A stretch of 64,000 nt of DNA from JAPOXR01 sp965116115 (GCA_965116115.1 OZ220486.1:1488001-1552000); one strand, 5' to 3'; shown: positions 37,483-47,499, counted from the first letter of the stretch. Notes: a model not told the origin generated them from the letters alone. Numbers and translations: made by a program.

Positions 37483-38727
37483 TCAGATGCGCGATGCGGC
37501 CACGGATTGATAACCGTTGAGAGCTGCGATCAGAGTTCTGCCCTCCGGCACGTCATGCCGCTCACAGAATTCGCGCCAGACGGTGCCGTAAGGAAGGTCT
37601 TTCACCTCTTCCGTGATCGTCAAGCGGCTTGTGAAATCGAGTCGGGCCTCGGCGGTTTTGAGCGCCTCTTGCGGCATCAGCATCGCCCGCAGAAGCGCCT
37701 TTTGTATGTTGCGCATGCCGACAACCCATGCGGCGGTTCGGCTGATCGTGGCATCGAAGAAGTCGAGGCCGATACGGGTCCGTTCCAGCAGATCGGCGAA
37801 GACGAGCTCCTGCGCCAAGGCCAGAACGTCGTCATTGAGAAGGACCACGTGGTCGCTGTCCCAACGCATGGGGCGGGAGACGTGGAGTAGAATTCCGTCA
37901 AGCGACAAGGCGACCGAACTGAGCTTGTCGGAGATGTTCTCGGTGGGGTGGAAATGACCTGTGTCGAGGCACAGAAGCGTGCGTTTGCGGATGGCATAGC
38001 CGAGATAAAATTCATGGCTGCCGACGGTGCAGGCTTCGACCCCGATCCCGAAGAGCTTGCTTTCGACGGCATCGAGCATGTGGGCCTTGTCGTGGCGTTC
38101 AGCAAAGATCGCGTCGAGTGATGCCTCGAGTCGCGCCCTTGCCGACATGCGGTCTACGGGGTTGTCCTTGTACCCGTCCGGCACCCAGATGTTGTTGACG
38201 GCGGGAGAACCGAGTTCCTCACCCATTCGCGCGGCGATCTCTCGCGTGCGGCTTCCGTGCTCGACCCAGAAGTCACGTATGCTTTTGTCAGGGTGGCTGA
38301 GCGTGAGATTGTCGTCGGCTTTTTCATGGGCGAAGAAAGTCGGATTGAAGTCGAGGCCCACTCCACGGTCTTTCGCCCAGTCGACCCAAGCCGCGAAATG
38401 ACGGTATTCGATGCCGTCACGGTCGGGCGTCTCATTGGTGTCGAGATACATCGCATGAAGGTTCAGCCGGTGAGCGCCGGGAATCTGCGAGTAGGCGAAT
38501 TCCAGATCGGCGCGCAGCTCGTCCGGCGTGCGGGCGCGGCCCGGATGATTCCCGGTCGCCTGTATCCCGCCGCCTGACTTTCCGCCCCGTTTTTCGAAAC
38601 CGACGACGTCATCGCCCTGCCAGCAGTGCATTGAGATCGGAAAGCCCGCGAGGCGGCCGAGCGCCGCTTCGGCATCTACGCCCCAGTCCGCGAAAACGGT
38701 TTTCGCGCTTTCGTATGCCCCGCTCAT
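37483..38727 (-). CDS. rhaI: L-rhamnose isomerase
   Basis: Converts L-rhamnose to L-rhamnulose in the cytoplasm. The 414-residue protein follows the E. coli RhaA pattern: FPISMHCWQGDDVVGFE near the N-terminus, GGIQATGNHPG, LNLHAMYLDTNETP, and VESKLFGIGVEACTVGSHEF. The metal-site segments CLDTGHFHPTENISDK and RPMRWDSDHVVLLNDD are also present. It is the promoter-distal gene of a two-gene operon, seven bases after rhaD. In rhizobia this gene is called rhaI, and the organisation rhaD-rhaI opposite the transporter genes is the same. Confidence 0.95.
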   Translation of the reverse strand: MSGAYESAKTVFADWGVDAEAALGRLAGFPISMHCWQGDDVVGFEKRGGKSGGGIQATGNHPGRARTPDELRADLEFAYSQIPGAHRLNLHAMYLDTNETPDRDGIEYRHFAAWVDWAKDRGVGLDFNPTFFAHEKADDNLTLSHPDKSIRDFWVEHGSRTREIAARMGEELGSPAVNNIWVPDGYKDNPVDRMSARARLEASLDAIFAERHDKAHMLDAVESKLFGIGVEACTVGSHEFYLGYAIRKRTLLCLDTGHFHPTENISDKLSSVALSLDGILLHVSRPMRWDSDHVVLLNDDVLALAQELVFADLLERTRIGLDFFDATISRTAAWVVGMRNIQKALLRAMLMPQEALKTAEARLDFTSRLTITEEVKDLPYGTVWREFCERHDVPEGRTLIAALNGYQSVAASRI

Positions 38728-38734
38728 GTCCGCC

Positions 38735-40837
38735 TCAACGCGTGAAGGCCTGAACGTTGCCGGCGTCGACGTTCAGGATGTTGCCGGTGGATTTCGAGGA
38801 TTTGTCCGCGGCGAAGAAATAGACGGCTTCGGCGACGTCTTCCGGCAGCACTGACCGTTTGAGCATTGACCGATCGCGGTACATCTTCTCAAGGCCCTCC
38901 CTGTCGGTTCCGTAGGTTGCGGCGCGCTGGTCGAGCCACTCCCCCTCCCAGATGCGCGAGCCGCGCAGAACGGCATCCGGGTTGACCGCATTGACGCGGA
39001 TGCCTGCCTCCGCCCCTTCCAGCGCGAGACAGCGCGCGAGGTGAAGCTCAGAGGCCTTGGCGGTGCAATATGCGGACGCGTCCGGGCTGGCGGCAAGGCC
39101 GTTCTTCGAGCCGACAAACACTACGGAACCGCCGATTCCCTGTCGGCGCAGCACCTTGAACGCTTCTCGGCTGACGAGGAAATAGCCGGTCGAAAGGATC
39201 CCCATGTTTTTGTTCCAGAGGGCGAGTGAAGTCTCTTCTAGCGGGGCCGAGGACGCGATTCCCGCGTTGGACACAAGGATATCGATGCCGCCGAATTCGA
39301 TCGCGGCCTCGGCAAGGGCGGCGGCAACGGCAGTCTCGTCAGTCACGTCTATCTTCACGCTGCGCACTGCGTCGGCGGAATGCCGGGATACGAGTTTGTC
39401 GTGCGCGGTGTTCAGCGCGTCGGCGTCAATGTCCGCTAAAACGACGCAGGCCCCTTCAGCCAGAAATCGTTCCGCCGTGGCCGATCCGATCCCGCCCGCG
39501 CCTCCGGTGATGAGCGCGATTCGTCCCGCGAGTGATTTCGGCTTGGGCATCCGCTGGAGTTTTGCCTCTTCCAAGAGCCAGTATTCGATGTCGAACGCCT
39601 CCTGTTCGGGCAGGCCCACATACTCGCCTACCGATGAGGCGCCGCGCATCACGTTGATCGCGTTGACGTAGAACTCGGCCGATATCCGCGCGGTCGCCTT
39701 GTCCTTGGCGAACGTGATCACGCCGACTCCCGGAACGAGGTAAACGACAGGGTGCGGGTCGCGCATCGCGGGGCTGTCATCTCTTCTGCAGCGTTCGTAA
39801 TAGGCCGTATAGTCGTCGCGGTATTTGGCGGCCTGTGCCGGCAGGGTCTCCAAGACCTTGTCGAGGTTGTTTTCGGCGGGATTGAAATTCACCGCCAGCG
39901 GACGGATCTTCGTGCGCAGGAAGTGGTCCGGGCACGAGGTTCCCTGAGCCGCGAGAGCCTCCATGTTCTTGGAATTCACGAATTCCAGCACGGCATCGCT
40001 GTCTTCGAAGTGGCCCACCATGTGCCGCTCGTCCGATACCATGCCGCGGATCGCCGGCATCAGGCGAGCGGCCGCGGCGCGGCGTTCAGCCGGAGACAGG
40101 CTTTTGTGCGCCGGACCTCCGAACGCTGAAACGTCTGCGGTTTCAGTGCTGAACCAGTCCATGGCGCGCTGGATGACGCCGAGAGTCAACTCATAGCATT
40201 CCTTGGAGACGTCCGCCCAAGTGAAGAGGCCGTGGGACTCGAGCACCGCGCCCTTGGCATCAGGGTTTTCGAGGCAGAATTTCTCAAGCCGAAGGCCCAG
40301 TTCGTAGCCCGGCCGTTTCCACGGCAGCCAGCCGATCTCGCCGCCGAAGATTTCTCTCGTCAACTCTCGCGAGTTTCGCGAGGCGGCGATGGCGATTATC
40401 GCGTCTGGATGCACGTGATCGACATGTTTTTTTGGAACATACGCGTGCAGCGGCGTGTCGATGGATGCCGTGCGAGGGTTCAGCCTGAACGTGCAGTGGG
40501 GGAGGTAGCCTGTCATCTCATCCTCGAACTCCACGCCGCGGTAAAGGTTTTTCAGCTTTTTCAGCTTGTCCATGTAGAGTGTGGCGAAGCCGTCCATCTT
40601 GATCGAACCGATATCGCCGCCTGAACCCTTCACCCATAGAATTTCGGCTTCCTCTCCGGTGAGCGGATCGGTCTCCATAACCTTGGCCGAGGTGTTTCCG
40701 CCCCCGTAGTTCGTTATCCTCTTGTCAGAGCCGAGGAGGTTAGACCGATAAAGCAGCTTTTCGGATTCGCTCATTCCGGCCGCCGCGCCGTCATCCCAGC
40801 AGTTCGCAAGATGTTGACTTTTAAACATCTTCCGCAT
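38735..40837 (-). CDS. rhaD: bifunctional rhamnulose-1-phosphate aldolase / short-chain dehydrogenase
   Basis: A 700-residue fusion. The N-terminal class II aldolase domain (about 1-420) has NYGGGNTSAKVMETDPLTGE and the metal-site segment HVDHVHPDAIIAIA, then ESHGLFTWAD. The C-terminal SDR domain has the NAD motif ITGGAGGIGSATAERFL (about 425-445), SNAGIASSAPLEETS and the catalytic YCTAKASELHLA. It cleaves L-rhamnulose-1-phosphate to DHAP and L-lactaldehyde and can oxidise the aldehyde. The frame opens at 40909, but the ATG at 40837 has GGGAG nine bases ahead. It heads the rhaDI operon, divergent from rhaS. Confidence 0.94.
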   Translation of the reverse strand: MRKMFKSQHLANCWDDGAAAGMSESEKLLYRSNLLGSDKRITNYGGGNTSAKVMETDPLTGEEAEILWVKGSGGDIGSIKMDGFATLYMDKLKKLKNLYRGVEFEDEMTGYLPHCTFRLNPRTASIDTPLHAYVPKKHVDHVHPDAIIAIAASRNSRELTREIFGGEIGWLPWKRPGYELGLRLEKFCLENPDAKGAVLESHGLFTWADVSKECYELTLGVIQRAMDWFSTETADVSAFGGPAHKSLSPAERRAAAARLMPAIRGMVSDERHMVGHFEDSDAVLEFVNSKNMEALAAQGTSCPDHFLRTKIRPLAVNFNPAENNLDKVLETLPAQAAKYRDDYTAYYERCRRDDSPAMRDPHPVVYLVPGVGVITFAKDKATARISAEFYVNAINVMRGASSVGEYVGLPEQEAFDIEYWLLEEAKLQRMPKPKSLAGRIALITGGAGGIGSATAERFLAEGACVVLADIDADALNTAHDKLVSRHSADAVRSVKIDVTDETAVAAALAEAAIEFGGIDILVSNAGIASSAPLEETSLALWNKNMGILSTGYFLVSREAFKVLRRQGIGGSVVFVGSKNGLAASPDASAYCTAKASELHLARCLALEGAEAGIRVNAVNPDAVLRGSRIWEGEWLDQRAATYGTDREGLEKMYRDRSMLKRSVLPEDVAEAVYFFAADKSSKSTGNILNVDAGNVQAFTR

Positions 40838-41231
40838 GAGGTTCTCCCGGTGCCGCCGTGCGCCTGAACGCGCCCGAATACGGTTGCGCACCGCCGCCCT
40901 GAAAGTCAATCACGGACGCTTGTTTTTTCTCGTTACAGCGCTGCGGCATTATTGTTTGCGAAGTTTTGTGATTGACAGGTGCGGTGAATCCGCCCACCGT
41001 AGGGAATCAGAGGGAGGTTGTTTTGCATGAATCCGAATGCCGCAGTGTGATTTTGCCTGCTGCGCAGAACCATCCGGCCGTAACGGCGCCGGACCTGCGC
41101 GGCCTTGGGCTTCCGAAGCGGCGGGCTGGCCCGACGCGGAAATCAGCTGATCACAGCGCGGACCGCGCCGCTGCGGAAACCGGATCGGGTCGGCTGATCC
41201 TTCTTCATCGCTCATTCAAGGAGGTTACAAC
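40838..41231. promoter_or_regulatory. divergent control region of the rhamnose locus
   Basis: About 390 bases separate the rhaD and rhaS starts. An AT-richer core (about 40925-40985) includes GCGAAGTTTTGTGATTGACA, which could supply a promoter for the rightward genes. The rhaS start has a very strong AAGGAGG. No gene for the DeoR-type regulator RhaR, which normally sits here in rhizobia, is present in the window. I cannot identify an operator with confidence. Confidence 0.4.
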
Positions 41232-42230
41232 ATGAGCATCACCAGAAGACTTTTCGGCGGCGCTGCCGCCGCGGCCATGATGATGGCAGGCAACATCGCG
41301 CAGGCGCAGGACAATGTGCGCATCGCGCTGGTTGTCAAGGCGCTCGGCATCGGTTTTTTTGAAGCAGCGGCAGAGGGCGCGAACGAAGCGGCTGAGGAAC
41401 TGGGCAACGTCGAGATCATCTATACCGGTCCGACCGACACTACCGCCGAAGGTCAGATCGAGGTCATCAACTCGCTGATCGCGCAGCAGGTCGACGCAAT
41501 CGCCGTCTCTGCCAACGACACCGACGCTCTGGTTCCCGCTTTGAAGCGCGCCATGAATCGCGGCATCACCGTGATCAGCTGGGATTCGGGCGTCGCCGCG
41601 GAAGGACGTGAACTTCATCTCAACCCTTCATCCAACTCGCTGATCGGGAACATGATCATCAAGCTCGCCGCCGACCACTTGCCCGATGGCGGTGAAGTGG
41701 CGGTTCTTTCAGCCTCGGCCACCGCGACGAACCAGAACACATGGATCGCCGAGATGGAAAAGGTGATGGGCAACTACCCGGACATCAGAGTCGTCGGCAC
41801 GGTTTATGGCGACGATCTCGCGGACAAGTCGTACCGGGAAGCGCAGGGCCTCATGCAGACTTATCCTGATCTTGACGCCATCATCGCGCCGACCTCGGTC
41901 GGCATCGTGGCCGCGGCCCGCGCCGTCGAAGACGCCGGCAAGGTCGGCAAGGTCAATGTGACCGGCCTCGGCCTGCCGTCGGAGATGGCGGGCGCCGTCA
42001 AAAGCGGCGCATCGAAGTCGTTCGCGATCTGGAACCCGATTGACCTCGGTTACTCGGCTGCGATGCTGGCCTACCAGCTTGCGACCGATGCCGCCGAAGC
42101 CGCGCCGGGCGCCGAGATCCCTATGGGCCGCATGGGTGCGCTGACGCTGGACGACAACAATGAAGGCGCGATGGCCGACCCGTTCGTCTATGATGCGTCG
42201 AACATCGACCGGTTTAAAGACATATTCTGA
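41232..42230 (+). CDS. rhaS: rhamnose ABC transporter periplasmic binding protein
   Basis: A CUT2-type periplasmic binding protein (332 residues). The signal peptide is MSITRRLFGGAAAAAMMMAG with cleavage likely after AQAQ. Typical parts are ALVVKALGIGFFEAAAEGAN, QQVDAIAVSANDTDALVPAL, and ISWDSGVAAEGRELHLNPSS. The ATG at 41232 is preceded by AAGGAGG. It is the first gene of rhaS-rhaT-rhaP-rhaQ-rhaM-rhaK. Confidence 0.93.
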   Translation: MSITRRLFGGAAAAAMMMAGNIAQAQDNVRIALVVKALGIGFFEAAAEGANEAAEELGNVEIIYTGPTDTTAEGQIEVINSLIAQQVDAIAVSANDTDALVPALKRAMNRGITVISWDSGVAAEGRELHLNPSSNSLIGNMIIKLAADHLPDGGEVAVLSASATATNQNTWIAEMEKVMGNYPDIRVVGTVYGDDLADKSYREAQGLMQTYPDLDAIIAPTSVGIVAAARAVEDAGKVGKVNVTGLGLPSEMAGAVKSGASKSFAIWNPIDLGYSAAMLAYQLATDAAEAAPGAEIPMGRMGALTLDDNNEGAMADPFVYDASNIDRFKDIF

Positions 42231-42292
42231 TTCTCCCGGCCCGGTGCGGCGTACACGCCCGGGCCGTTTCCTTTCCCGCCGGACGCGCATGA

Positions 42293-43831
42293 ATGTTTCA
42301 GAACACGCCCTCGCTTGATTCGCCGGCGTCCGCCGCTGGCCCGGTGATGCGGCTGTCGGGAATCACCAAGACCTTTCCGGGGGTCAAGGCGCTTTCGGGG
42401 GTGTCGCTTGAACTCTACCCCGGCGAGGTCACGGCGCTGGTCGGAGAGAACGGAGCCGGCAAGTCCACGATTGTTAAGGTCCTCACCGGCATTTACCAGC
42501 CGGACCACGGCACGATCGAGATTGAGGGGCGTGAAACGCACTTCCCTGCCGTTCAAGCCGCCATGGCCGCGGGTATCACCGCGATTCATCAGGAAACGGT
42601 TCTGTTCGATGAATTGTCCGTTGCCGAGAATATTTTCATCGGTCATGCTCCGCGTGGGCGTTTCGGTCTGATCGACTGGCCGGAAATGCGCCGGAGGGCA
42701 GCCGAAATCCTTGCCCGGATCGGCGCGGATCTCGATGCCGGCATGCCGCTCAAGGAGCTCGGGATAGCGAACAGGCACCTTGTCGCCATCGCCCGGGCGC
42801 TGTCGGTCGATGCGCGGGTCGTCATCATGGACGAACCGACGGCCTCGCTCAGCCAGAAAGAGATCCAGGAGCTTTATGATCTCGTGGGGCGGCTGAAGGC
42901 GGAGGGCCGCGCGATCCTTTTCATCAGCCATAAGTTCGATGAGGTCTTTCGTATCGCGGATCGTTACACGGTGTTCCGGGACGGACGGCATGTCGGTTCA
43001 GGCTTCATCGCCGATACAGAAGAGGACGATTTGGTGCGCATGATGGTGGGACGGTCTGTCGATCAGATCTTTCCGAAGACCGCGCACGGGTTCGGAGATA
43101 CCGTCCTGAAGGTGCGCGGCTATTGCCACCCGACAGAGTTCGACAGCATAGATTTCGATCTGCGGACAGGCGAAATTCTCGGCTTCTACGGGCTCGTCGG
43201 CGCCGGCCGGTCGGAACTCATGCAGGCTGTTTTCGGGATCACCCGGCCTGTGGCGGGCATCGTCGAGATCAACGGCAAGGCCGTCACGATCAGTTCACCC
43301 AGCGACGCGGTAAGCGCGGGCATCGTCTATGTCCCCGAGGACCGCGGCAAGCAGGGGACGGTGACCGGCCTGCCGGTCTTCCAGAACGTCACCCTGCCGT
43401 CGCTCGACAAGACTTCACGGTCGGGATTCCTGCGCCTTGCCAAGGAGTTCCAGCTTACGCGGGACTATACCGGACGCCTCGGCTTGCGCGCAGCCTCCCT
43501 CGATCAGGATGTCGGCAACCTTTCGGGCGGCAATCAGCAGAAGGTCGTGATCGCCAAATGGCTGGCGACCGCCCCGCGCGTGATCATCCTTGACGAGCCG
43601 ACCAAGGGGATCGACATAGGCTCGAAGGCCGCGGTGCATGCCTTCATGTCGGATCTCGCGGGCCAAGGGCTAGCCGTGATCATGGTCAGTTCCGAGATCC
43701 CCGAAATCATCGGCATGTCGGATCGCGCCATCGTGATGCGCGAGGGTCTGATCGCGGCGGAGCTTTCCGAAGATGAACTGACACCCGAAAAACTGGTCCG
43801 CCATGCGGCCGGGATCGGAAACGTGCGATGA
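42293..43831 (+). CDS. rhaT: rhamnose ABC transporter, double ATPase
   Basis: A CUT2 ATPase with two nucleotide-binding halves (512 residues). The first half has Walker A GENGAGKST and the Walker B segment VVIMDEPTASLS. The second has the degenerate loop YGLVGAGRSEL, signature LSGGNQQKVVIAKWL and Walker B VIILDEPTKGIDIG. It follows rhaS by 62 bases and overlaps rhaP by four bases. Confidence 0.94.
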   Translation: MFQNTPSLDSPASAAGPVMRLSGITKTFPGVKALSGVSLELYPGEVTALVGENGAGKSTIVKVLTGIYQPDHGTIEIEGRETHFPAVQAAMAAGITAIHQETVLFDELSVAENIFIGHAPRGRFGLIDWPEMRRRAAEILARIGADLDAGMPLKELGIANRHLVAIARALSVDARVVIMDEPTASLSQKEIQELYDLVGRLKAEGRAILFISHKFDEVFRIADRYTVFRDGRHVGSGFIADTEEDDLVRMMVGRSVDQIFPKTAHGFGDTVLKVRGYCHPTEFDSIDFDLRTGEILGFYGLVGAGRSELMQAVFGITRPVAGIVEINGKAVTISSPSDAVSAGIVYVPEDRGKQGTVTGLPVFQNVTLPSLDKTSRSGFLRLAKEFQLTRDYTGRLGLRAASLDQDVGNLSGGNQQKVVIAKWLATAPRVIILDEPTKGIDIGSKAAVHAFMSDLAGQGLAVIMVSSEIPEIIGMSDRAIVMREGLIAAELSEDELTPEKLVRHAAGIGNVR

Positions 43832-44808
43832 ATGCCTTCCTGAAATCACGGGAAGCGCTGCTGATTTCCATTATCGCGGCACTGCTCGTCGCGATCGCGA
43901 TCCGGTTTCCCGGCTTCGTGACACCGGTGAATCTGGCCAACGTCTTCAACGATACCTCGCCGCTTATCATCCTTGCCATAGGCCAGGCGCTGGTGATCCT
44001 CACGCGCTGCATCGACCTTTCCATCGCCGCGAACCTTGCGCTGACCGGTATGGTCTGCGCGATGCTCAACGTCGCCATGCCTGACTTGCCCGTGGCTGCG
44101 ATCCTGCTGGTCTCACTCGCCTCAGGCGCGGTGATGGGGGCATTCAACGGGCTTCTCGTCTGGAAACTGTCGATTCCGCCCATTGTCGTGACCCTCGGAA
44201 CCATGACGATCTTTCGGGGGATCATCTTCCTGATTTCCGACGGCGAATGGGTCAACGCGCATGAAATGAGCGGCGCATTCACTGGATTTCCCAGGGCCGA
44301 GATGCTTGGCCTGCCGATGCTGAGCTGGATCGCTATCGCAGCCGCAGCCCTTTTTTTCGTCGTTGTGGCGCGGACACCGCTGGGACGTGCCTTCTACGCT
44401 GTCGGCGGCAATCCTGATGCGGCCGTCTACACCGGGCTCGATGTCGGCCGCACGCAGTTCCGGGCATTCGTAGTCTCCGGCGCGCTGGCAGGGGTGACCG
44501 GGTACCTCTGGGTTGCCCGCTACTCCGTCGCCTATGTCGATATCGCCGGCGGTTTCGAGCTGGAGGTCGTTGCGGCTTGTGTCATCGGCGGCATCTCTAT
44601 CGCCGGCGGCGCAGGCACCATGCTCGGGGCTGTCCTCGGCGCCTTGTTCCTCGGAATCATCAAAAACGCGCTGCCTGTTGTCGGCGTTTCTCCTTTCTGG
44701 CAACTCGCGATCTCGGGCAGCGCGATCGTGATCGCCGTGGCCTTCAACGCCCGTTCGCGGCGGACGAAAGGCCGGATCATCCTGAGACGCGCGGAGGCAG
44801 CGGCATGA
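43828..44808 (+). CDS. rhaP: rhamnose ABC transporter permease
   Basis: A CUT2 inner-membrane permease of 326 residues with the usual hydrophobic segments. The NTSPLIILAIGQALVILTRCIDLS-type region near residues 37-60 is typical, as is the coupling-side AVGGNPDAAVYTGLDVGR (about 191-208). ATGA overlaps link it with rhaT and rhaQ. Confidence 0.93.
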   Translation: MNAFLKSREALLISIIAALLVAIAIRFPGFVTPVNLANVFNDTSPLIILAIGQALVILTRCIDLSIAANLALTGMVCAMLNVAMPDLPVAAILLVSLASGAVMGAFNGLLVWKLSIPPIVVTLGTMTIFRGIIFLISDGEWVNAHEMSGAFTGFPRAEMLGLPMLSWIAIAAAALFFVVVARTPLGRAFYAVGGNPDAAVYTGLDVGRTQFRAFVVSGALAGVTGYLWVARYSVAYVDIAGGFELEVVAACVIGGISIAGGAGTMLGAVLGALFLGIIKNALPVVGVSPFWQLAISGSAIVIAVAFNARSRRTKGRIILRRAEAAA

Positions 44809-45788
44809 CCGATGCCGCCCGCAGCATCCCCGACCGGCTGGAAAGCCCGGCGGTTCGGGCACTGAAAAGCTGGGAAACACTGCTTCTCGCCGTAGCCGTG
44901 GCGATTTTCACTGTGAACAGTCTTTTATCCCCGTATTTCCTGAACGCCTGGAACCTGAGCGACGCGACGTTCAACTTTACTGAAAAGGCGATGATCGCCT
45001 TCGCCATGGCGATGCTGATCATCGCCGGCGAGATTGATCTCTCGGTCGCTTCGATTATCGCGCTGGCGTCGACAGCGATGGGGGCCGCCGTTCAGTTCGA
45101 TGTCGGAACTCCCATGCTGGCGTTGATCGGCCTCGGCGCCGGTGTCGCGTGCGGCGCTTTCAACGGATTTCTTGTCACCGTTTTCGGGCTGCCTTCCATC
45201 GTCGTGACGATCGGGACCATGAGTCTCTTCCGCGGCATCGCCTACATCGTGCTCGGGGATCAAGCCTATCGAGGCTATCCGCCGGACTTCGCCTTCTTCG
45301 GGCAAGGCTACGTCTGGTGGGTGATCAGCTTCGAATTCATGCTGTTCGCGGTGTTTGCCGCGATCTACGTCGTTCTCCTGCACAAGACGAACTTCGGGCG
45401 AGCGGTCTTCGCCATCGGCAACAATCCGACTGCCGCGCTTTTTTCCGGCATTCGGGTGCAGCGGATCAAGTTCATCCTGTTTTTGCTCACAGGGCTTATG
45501 GCAGGCATCGCCGCGGTCTGCCTGACTTCGCGGCTCGGTTCGACCCGGCCGTCGATCGCCTTCGGCTGGGAACTGGAGATCGTGACGATGGTCGTGTTAG
45601 GAGGCGTCAACATCCTCGGCGGTTCGGGATCGATTCCCGGTGTGGTCATCGCCGCATTCGTCATGGGGCTCGTGACTTTCGGCCTCGGTTTGCTGAACGT
45701 GCCCGGAATTGTCATGTCAATCTTTATCGGATTGTTGCTGATCGGGGTGATCGCTCTTCCACGCCTCTGGACGATGTGGAGAAGCTGA
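44805..45788 (+). CDS. rhaQ: rhamnose ABC transporter permease
   Basis: The second CUT2 permease (327 residues), paralogous to rhaP: MLIIAGEIDLSVASIIALAS near the N-terminal third, IGNNPTAALFSGIRVQR later, and GGVNILGGSGSIPGV in the last third. The frame is open upstream inside rhaP, but the ATG at 44805 overlapping the rhaP stop is the natural start. Confidence 0.93.
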   Translation: MTDAARSIPDRLESPAVRALKSWETLLLAVAVAIFTVNSLLSPYFLNAWNLSDATFNFTEKAMIAFAMAMLIIAGEIDLSVASIIALASTAMGAAVQFDVGTPMLALIGLGAGVACGAFNGFLVTVFGLPSIVVTIGTMSLFRGIAYIVLGDQAYRGYPPDFAFFGQGYVWWVISFEFMLFAVFAAIYVVLLHKTNFGRAVFAIGNNPTAALFSGIRVQRIKFILFLLTGLMAGIAAVCLTSRLGSTRPSIAFGWELEIVTMVVLGGVNILGGSGSIPGVVIAAFVMGLVTFGLGLLNVPGIVMSIFIGLLLIGVIALPRLWTMWRS

Positions 45789-46102
45789 TGGAGAAATACG
45801 CCTTCAAAATGAAACTGATCCCGGGATGCCGGGATGAGTACAAGAAACGCCATGATGAGATATGGCCAGAGCTTGTGACGCTCTTGAAAGACGCGGGAGT
45901 CGCGGATTACTCCATCCATCTGGACGAAGAGACGGGCATGCTTTTTGGTGTGCTCTGGCGGACTGACGATCACGAGATGGACGCGCTGCCCGAAGCGGAG
46001 GTCATGCAGCGCTGGTGGGCGCACATGGCCGACATCATGGAAACGCAGGCGGACAACAAGCCCGTCGTCACCGAGCTCGAACTCGTCTTTCACATGCCAT
46101 GA
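45788..46102 (+). CDS. rhaM: L-rhamnose mutarotase
   Basis: Interconverts the anomers of L-rhamnose so that the isomerase receives its preferred form. At 104 residues it has the normal size, with MKLIPGCRDEYKKRHDEIWP at the N-terminus including the conserved His, YSIHLDEETGMLFG in the middle and RWWAHMADIM near the end. It is called rhaU in rhizobia. Start and stop overlap the neighbouring genes by one and four bases. Confidence 0.94.
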   Translation: MEKYAFKMKLIPGCRDEYKKRHDEIWPELVTLLKDAGVADYSIHLDEETGMLFGVLWRTDDHEMDALPEAEVMQRWWAHMADIMETQADNKPVVTELELVFHMP

Positions 46103-47472
46103 GCCATGTCGCGGTCATCGATATCGGCAAAACCAACGTCAAGTCCGTGCTTGTCGAGACCGGAACGATGTCGGAACTCGCGGTCGTCACGCGGCCGAAC
46201 ACAGTGCTGCCCGGTCCGCCGTGGCCGCATTTCGACTTGGACGGGCACTGGGTGTTTCTGCTCGCCGCGCTCGCCGCGTTCCAGCGCGACTATGGGATCG
46301 ACGCGATTTCGATTACGGCCCATGGGGCCGGCGGAGTTCTTCTGGACGAGAATGGAAATCCCGCCGCGCCGATGCTCGACTATGAGCACAGCGGACCGGA
46401 CATACTCGCTGAGGAATACGATGCGATCCGCCCTGAATTCACCGAGACGGGATCACCGCGTCTGCCGATGGGGCTGAACCTTGGCGCTCAATTGTACTGG
46501 ATGTTCAATACTGATCCAAGTCTGAGGGAACGAACCGCTGCGTTCGTGACATATCCTCAGTACTGGGCCTTCCGCCTGACTGGAGTCGCGGCGACGGACG
46601 TGACCTCTCTGGGGTGTCATACGGATTTGTGGGCGCCCCGGGCAGGCGGCTTTTCGTCGCTGGTCCGGAAACTCGGCCTGGAGGGCAAGATCCCGCCCGT
46701 CCGCCCTTCTGCGGATATGCTTGGATCCGTCACCCCGGAGATTGCGGAGCAAGCAGGGCTGCGGCCCGGCACGCCGGTCCATTGCGGGATACATGACTCC
46801 AATGCGTCGCTTCTGCCGCATATCCTGAGCCGAAAGCCGCCCTTCTCAGTCATTTCGACCGGAACCTGGGTGGTCGCCATGTCCATCGGGGGACAGCCCG
46901 TCGACCTTGATCCTTCCCGCGATACGCTTATCAACATCAACGCGCTGGGAGACAATGTTCCGTCCGCGCGCTTCATGGGAGGACGGGAATTCGAAACTGT
47001 CCTTTCGGATCAGATCAAATATCCGGGAAAATCCGAAATCAATCGGGTGCTCACTAATGGAACGATGCTGCTGCCGGCCGTCAACCAGGAGTCGGGGCCA
47101 TTCTCCGGGCGGCATGCGGAATGGCTGGGCGGAGAACCTGGGCCGGGAAGCGGAGAGCGCACGGCGGCCGCAAGCTTCTATCTCGCGCTCATGACCGCCG
47201 CCTGTCTGTCATTGACCGGACACAAGGGGCGCATCATTGTCGAAGGGCCATTTGCGGGAAACATCCCGTATTGCCGGATGCTCTCCGCGGCGACGGACTG
47301 CAGTGTCACAGCGGTGCGTCGCGCTGCCGGAACAAGTTGCGGCGCCGCGCTGCTTGCAGGCGGATCGCCGGTTGGCCTGTCTTCAGAAGGAGACACAAGA
47401 ATTTATGAGATTTCGCCTGAAATGCGAACTTACGCCGAACGATGGATTTACGCCGCTGACAGCCGGAGTTAG
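46099..47472 (+). CDS. rhaK: rhamnulokinase-like FGGY kinase
   Basis: An FGGY kinase of 457 residues starting at the ATG at 46099. The N-terminal loop is VAVIDIGKTNVKSVLVE, the middle holds HDSNASLLPHIL and STGTWVVAMSIGG, and the C-terminal part has RIIVEGPFAGNIPYCRMLSA. In Rhizobium leguminosarum the corresponding RhaK is needed for both phosphorylation and transport of rhamnose. It ends the operon, and a short hairpin with T-run follows. Confidence 0.9.
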   Translation: MSHVAVIDIGKTNVKSVLVETGTMSELAVVTRPNTVLPGPPWPHFDLDGHWVFLLAALAAFQRDYGIDAISITAHGAGGVLLDENGNPAAPMLDYEHSGPDILAEEYDAIRPEFTETGSPRLPMGLNLGAQLYWMFNTDPSLRERTAAFVTYPQYWAFRLTGVAATDVTSLGCHTDLWAPRAGGFSSLVRKLGLEGKIPPVRPSADMLGSVTPEIAEQAGLRPGTPVHCGIHDSNASLLPHILSRKPPFSVISTGTWVVAMSIGGQPVDLDPSRDTLININALGDNVPSARFMGGREFETVLSDQIKYPGKSEINRVLTNGTMLLPAVNQESGPFSGRHAEWLGGEPGPGSGERTAAASFYLALMTAACLSLTGHKGRIIVEGPFAGNIPYCRMLSAATDCSVTAVRRAAGTSCGAALLAGGSPVGLSSEGDTRIYEISPEMRTYAERWIYAADSRS

Positions 47473-47482
47473 GTCAAGGGTG

Positions 47483-47499
47483 CCGCTTTTGCGGTTTTT
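47483..47499 (+). terminator. possible terminator after rhaK
   Basis: CCGC-TTTT-GCGG followed by five T lies ten bases after the rhaK stop. The stem is short, so this is a weak call supported mainly by position. Confidence 0.4.
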
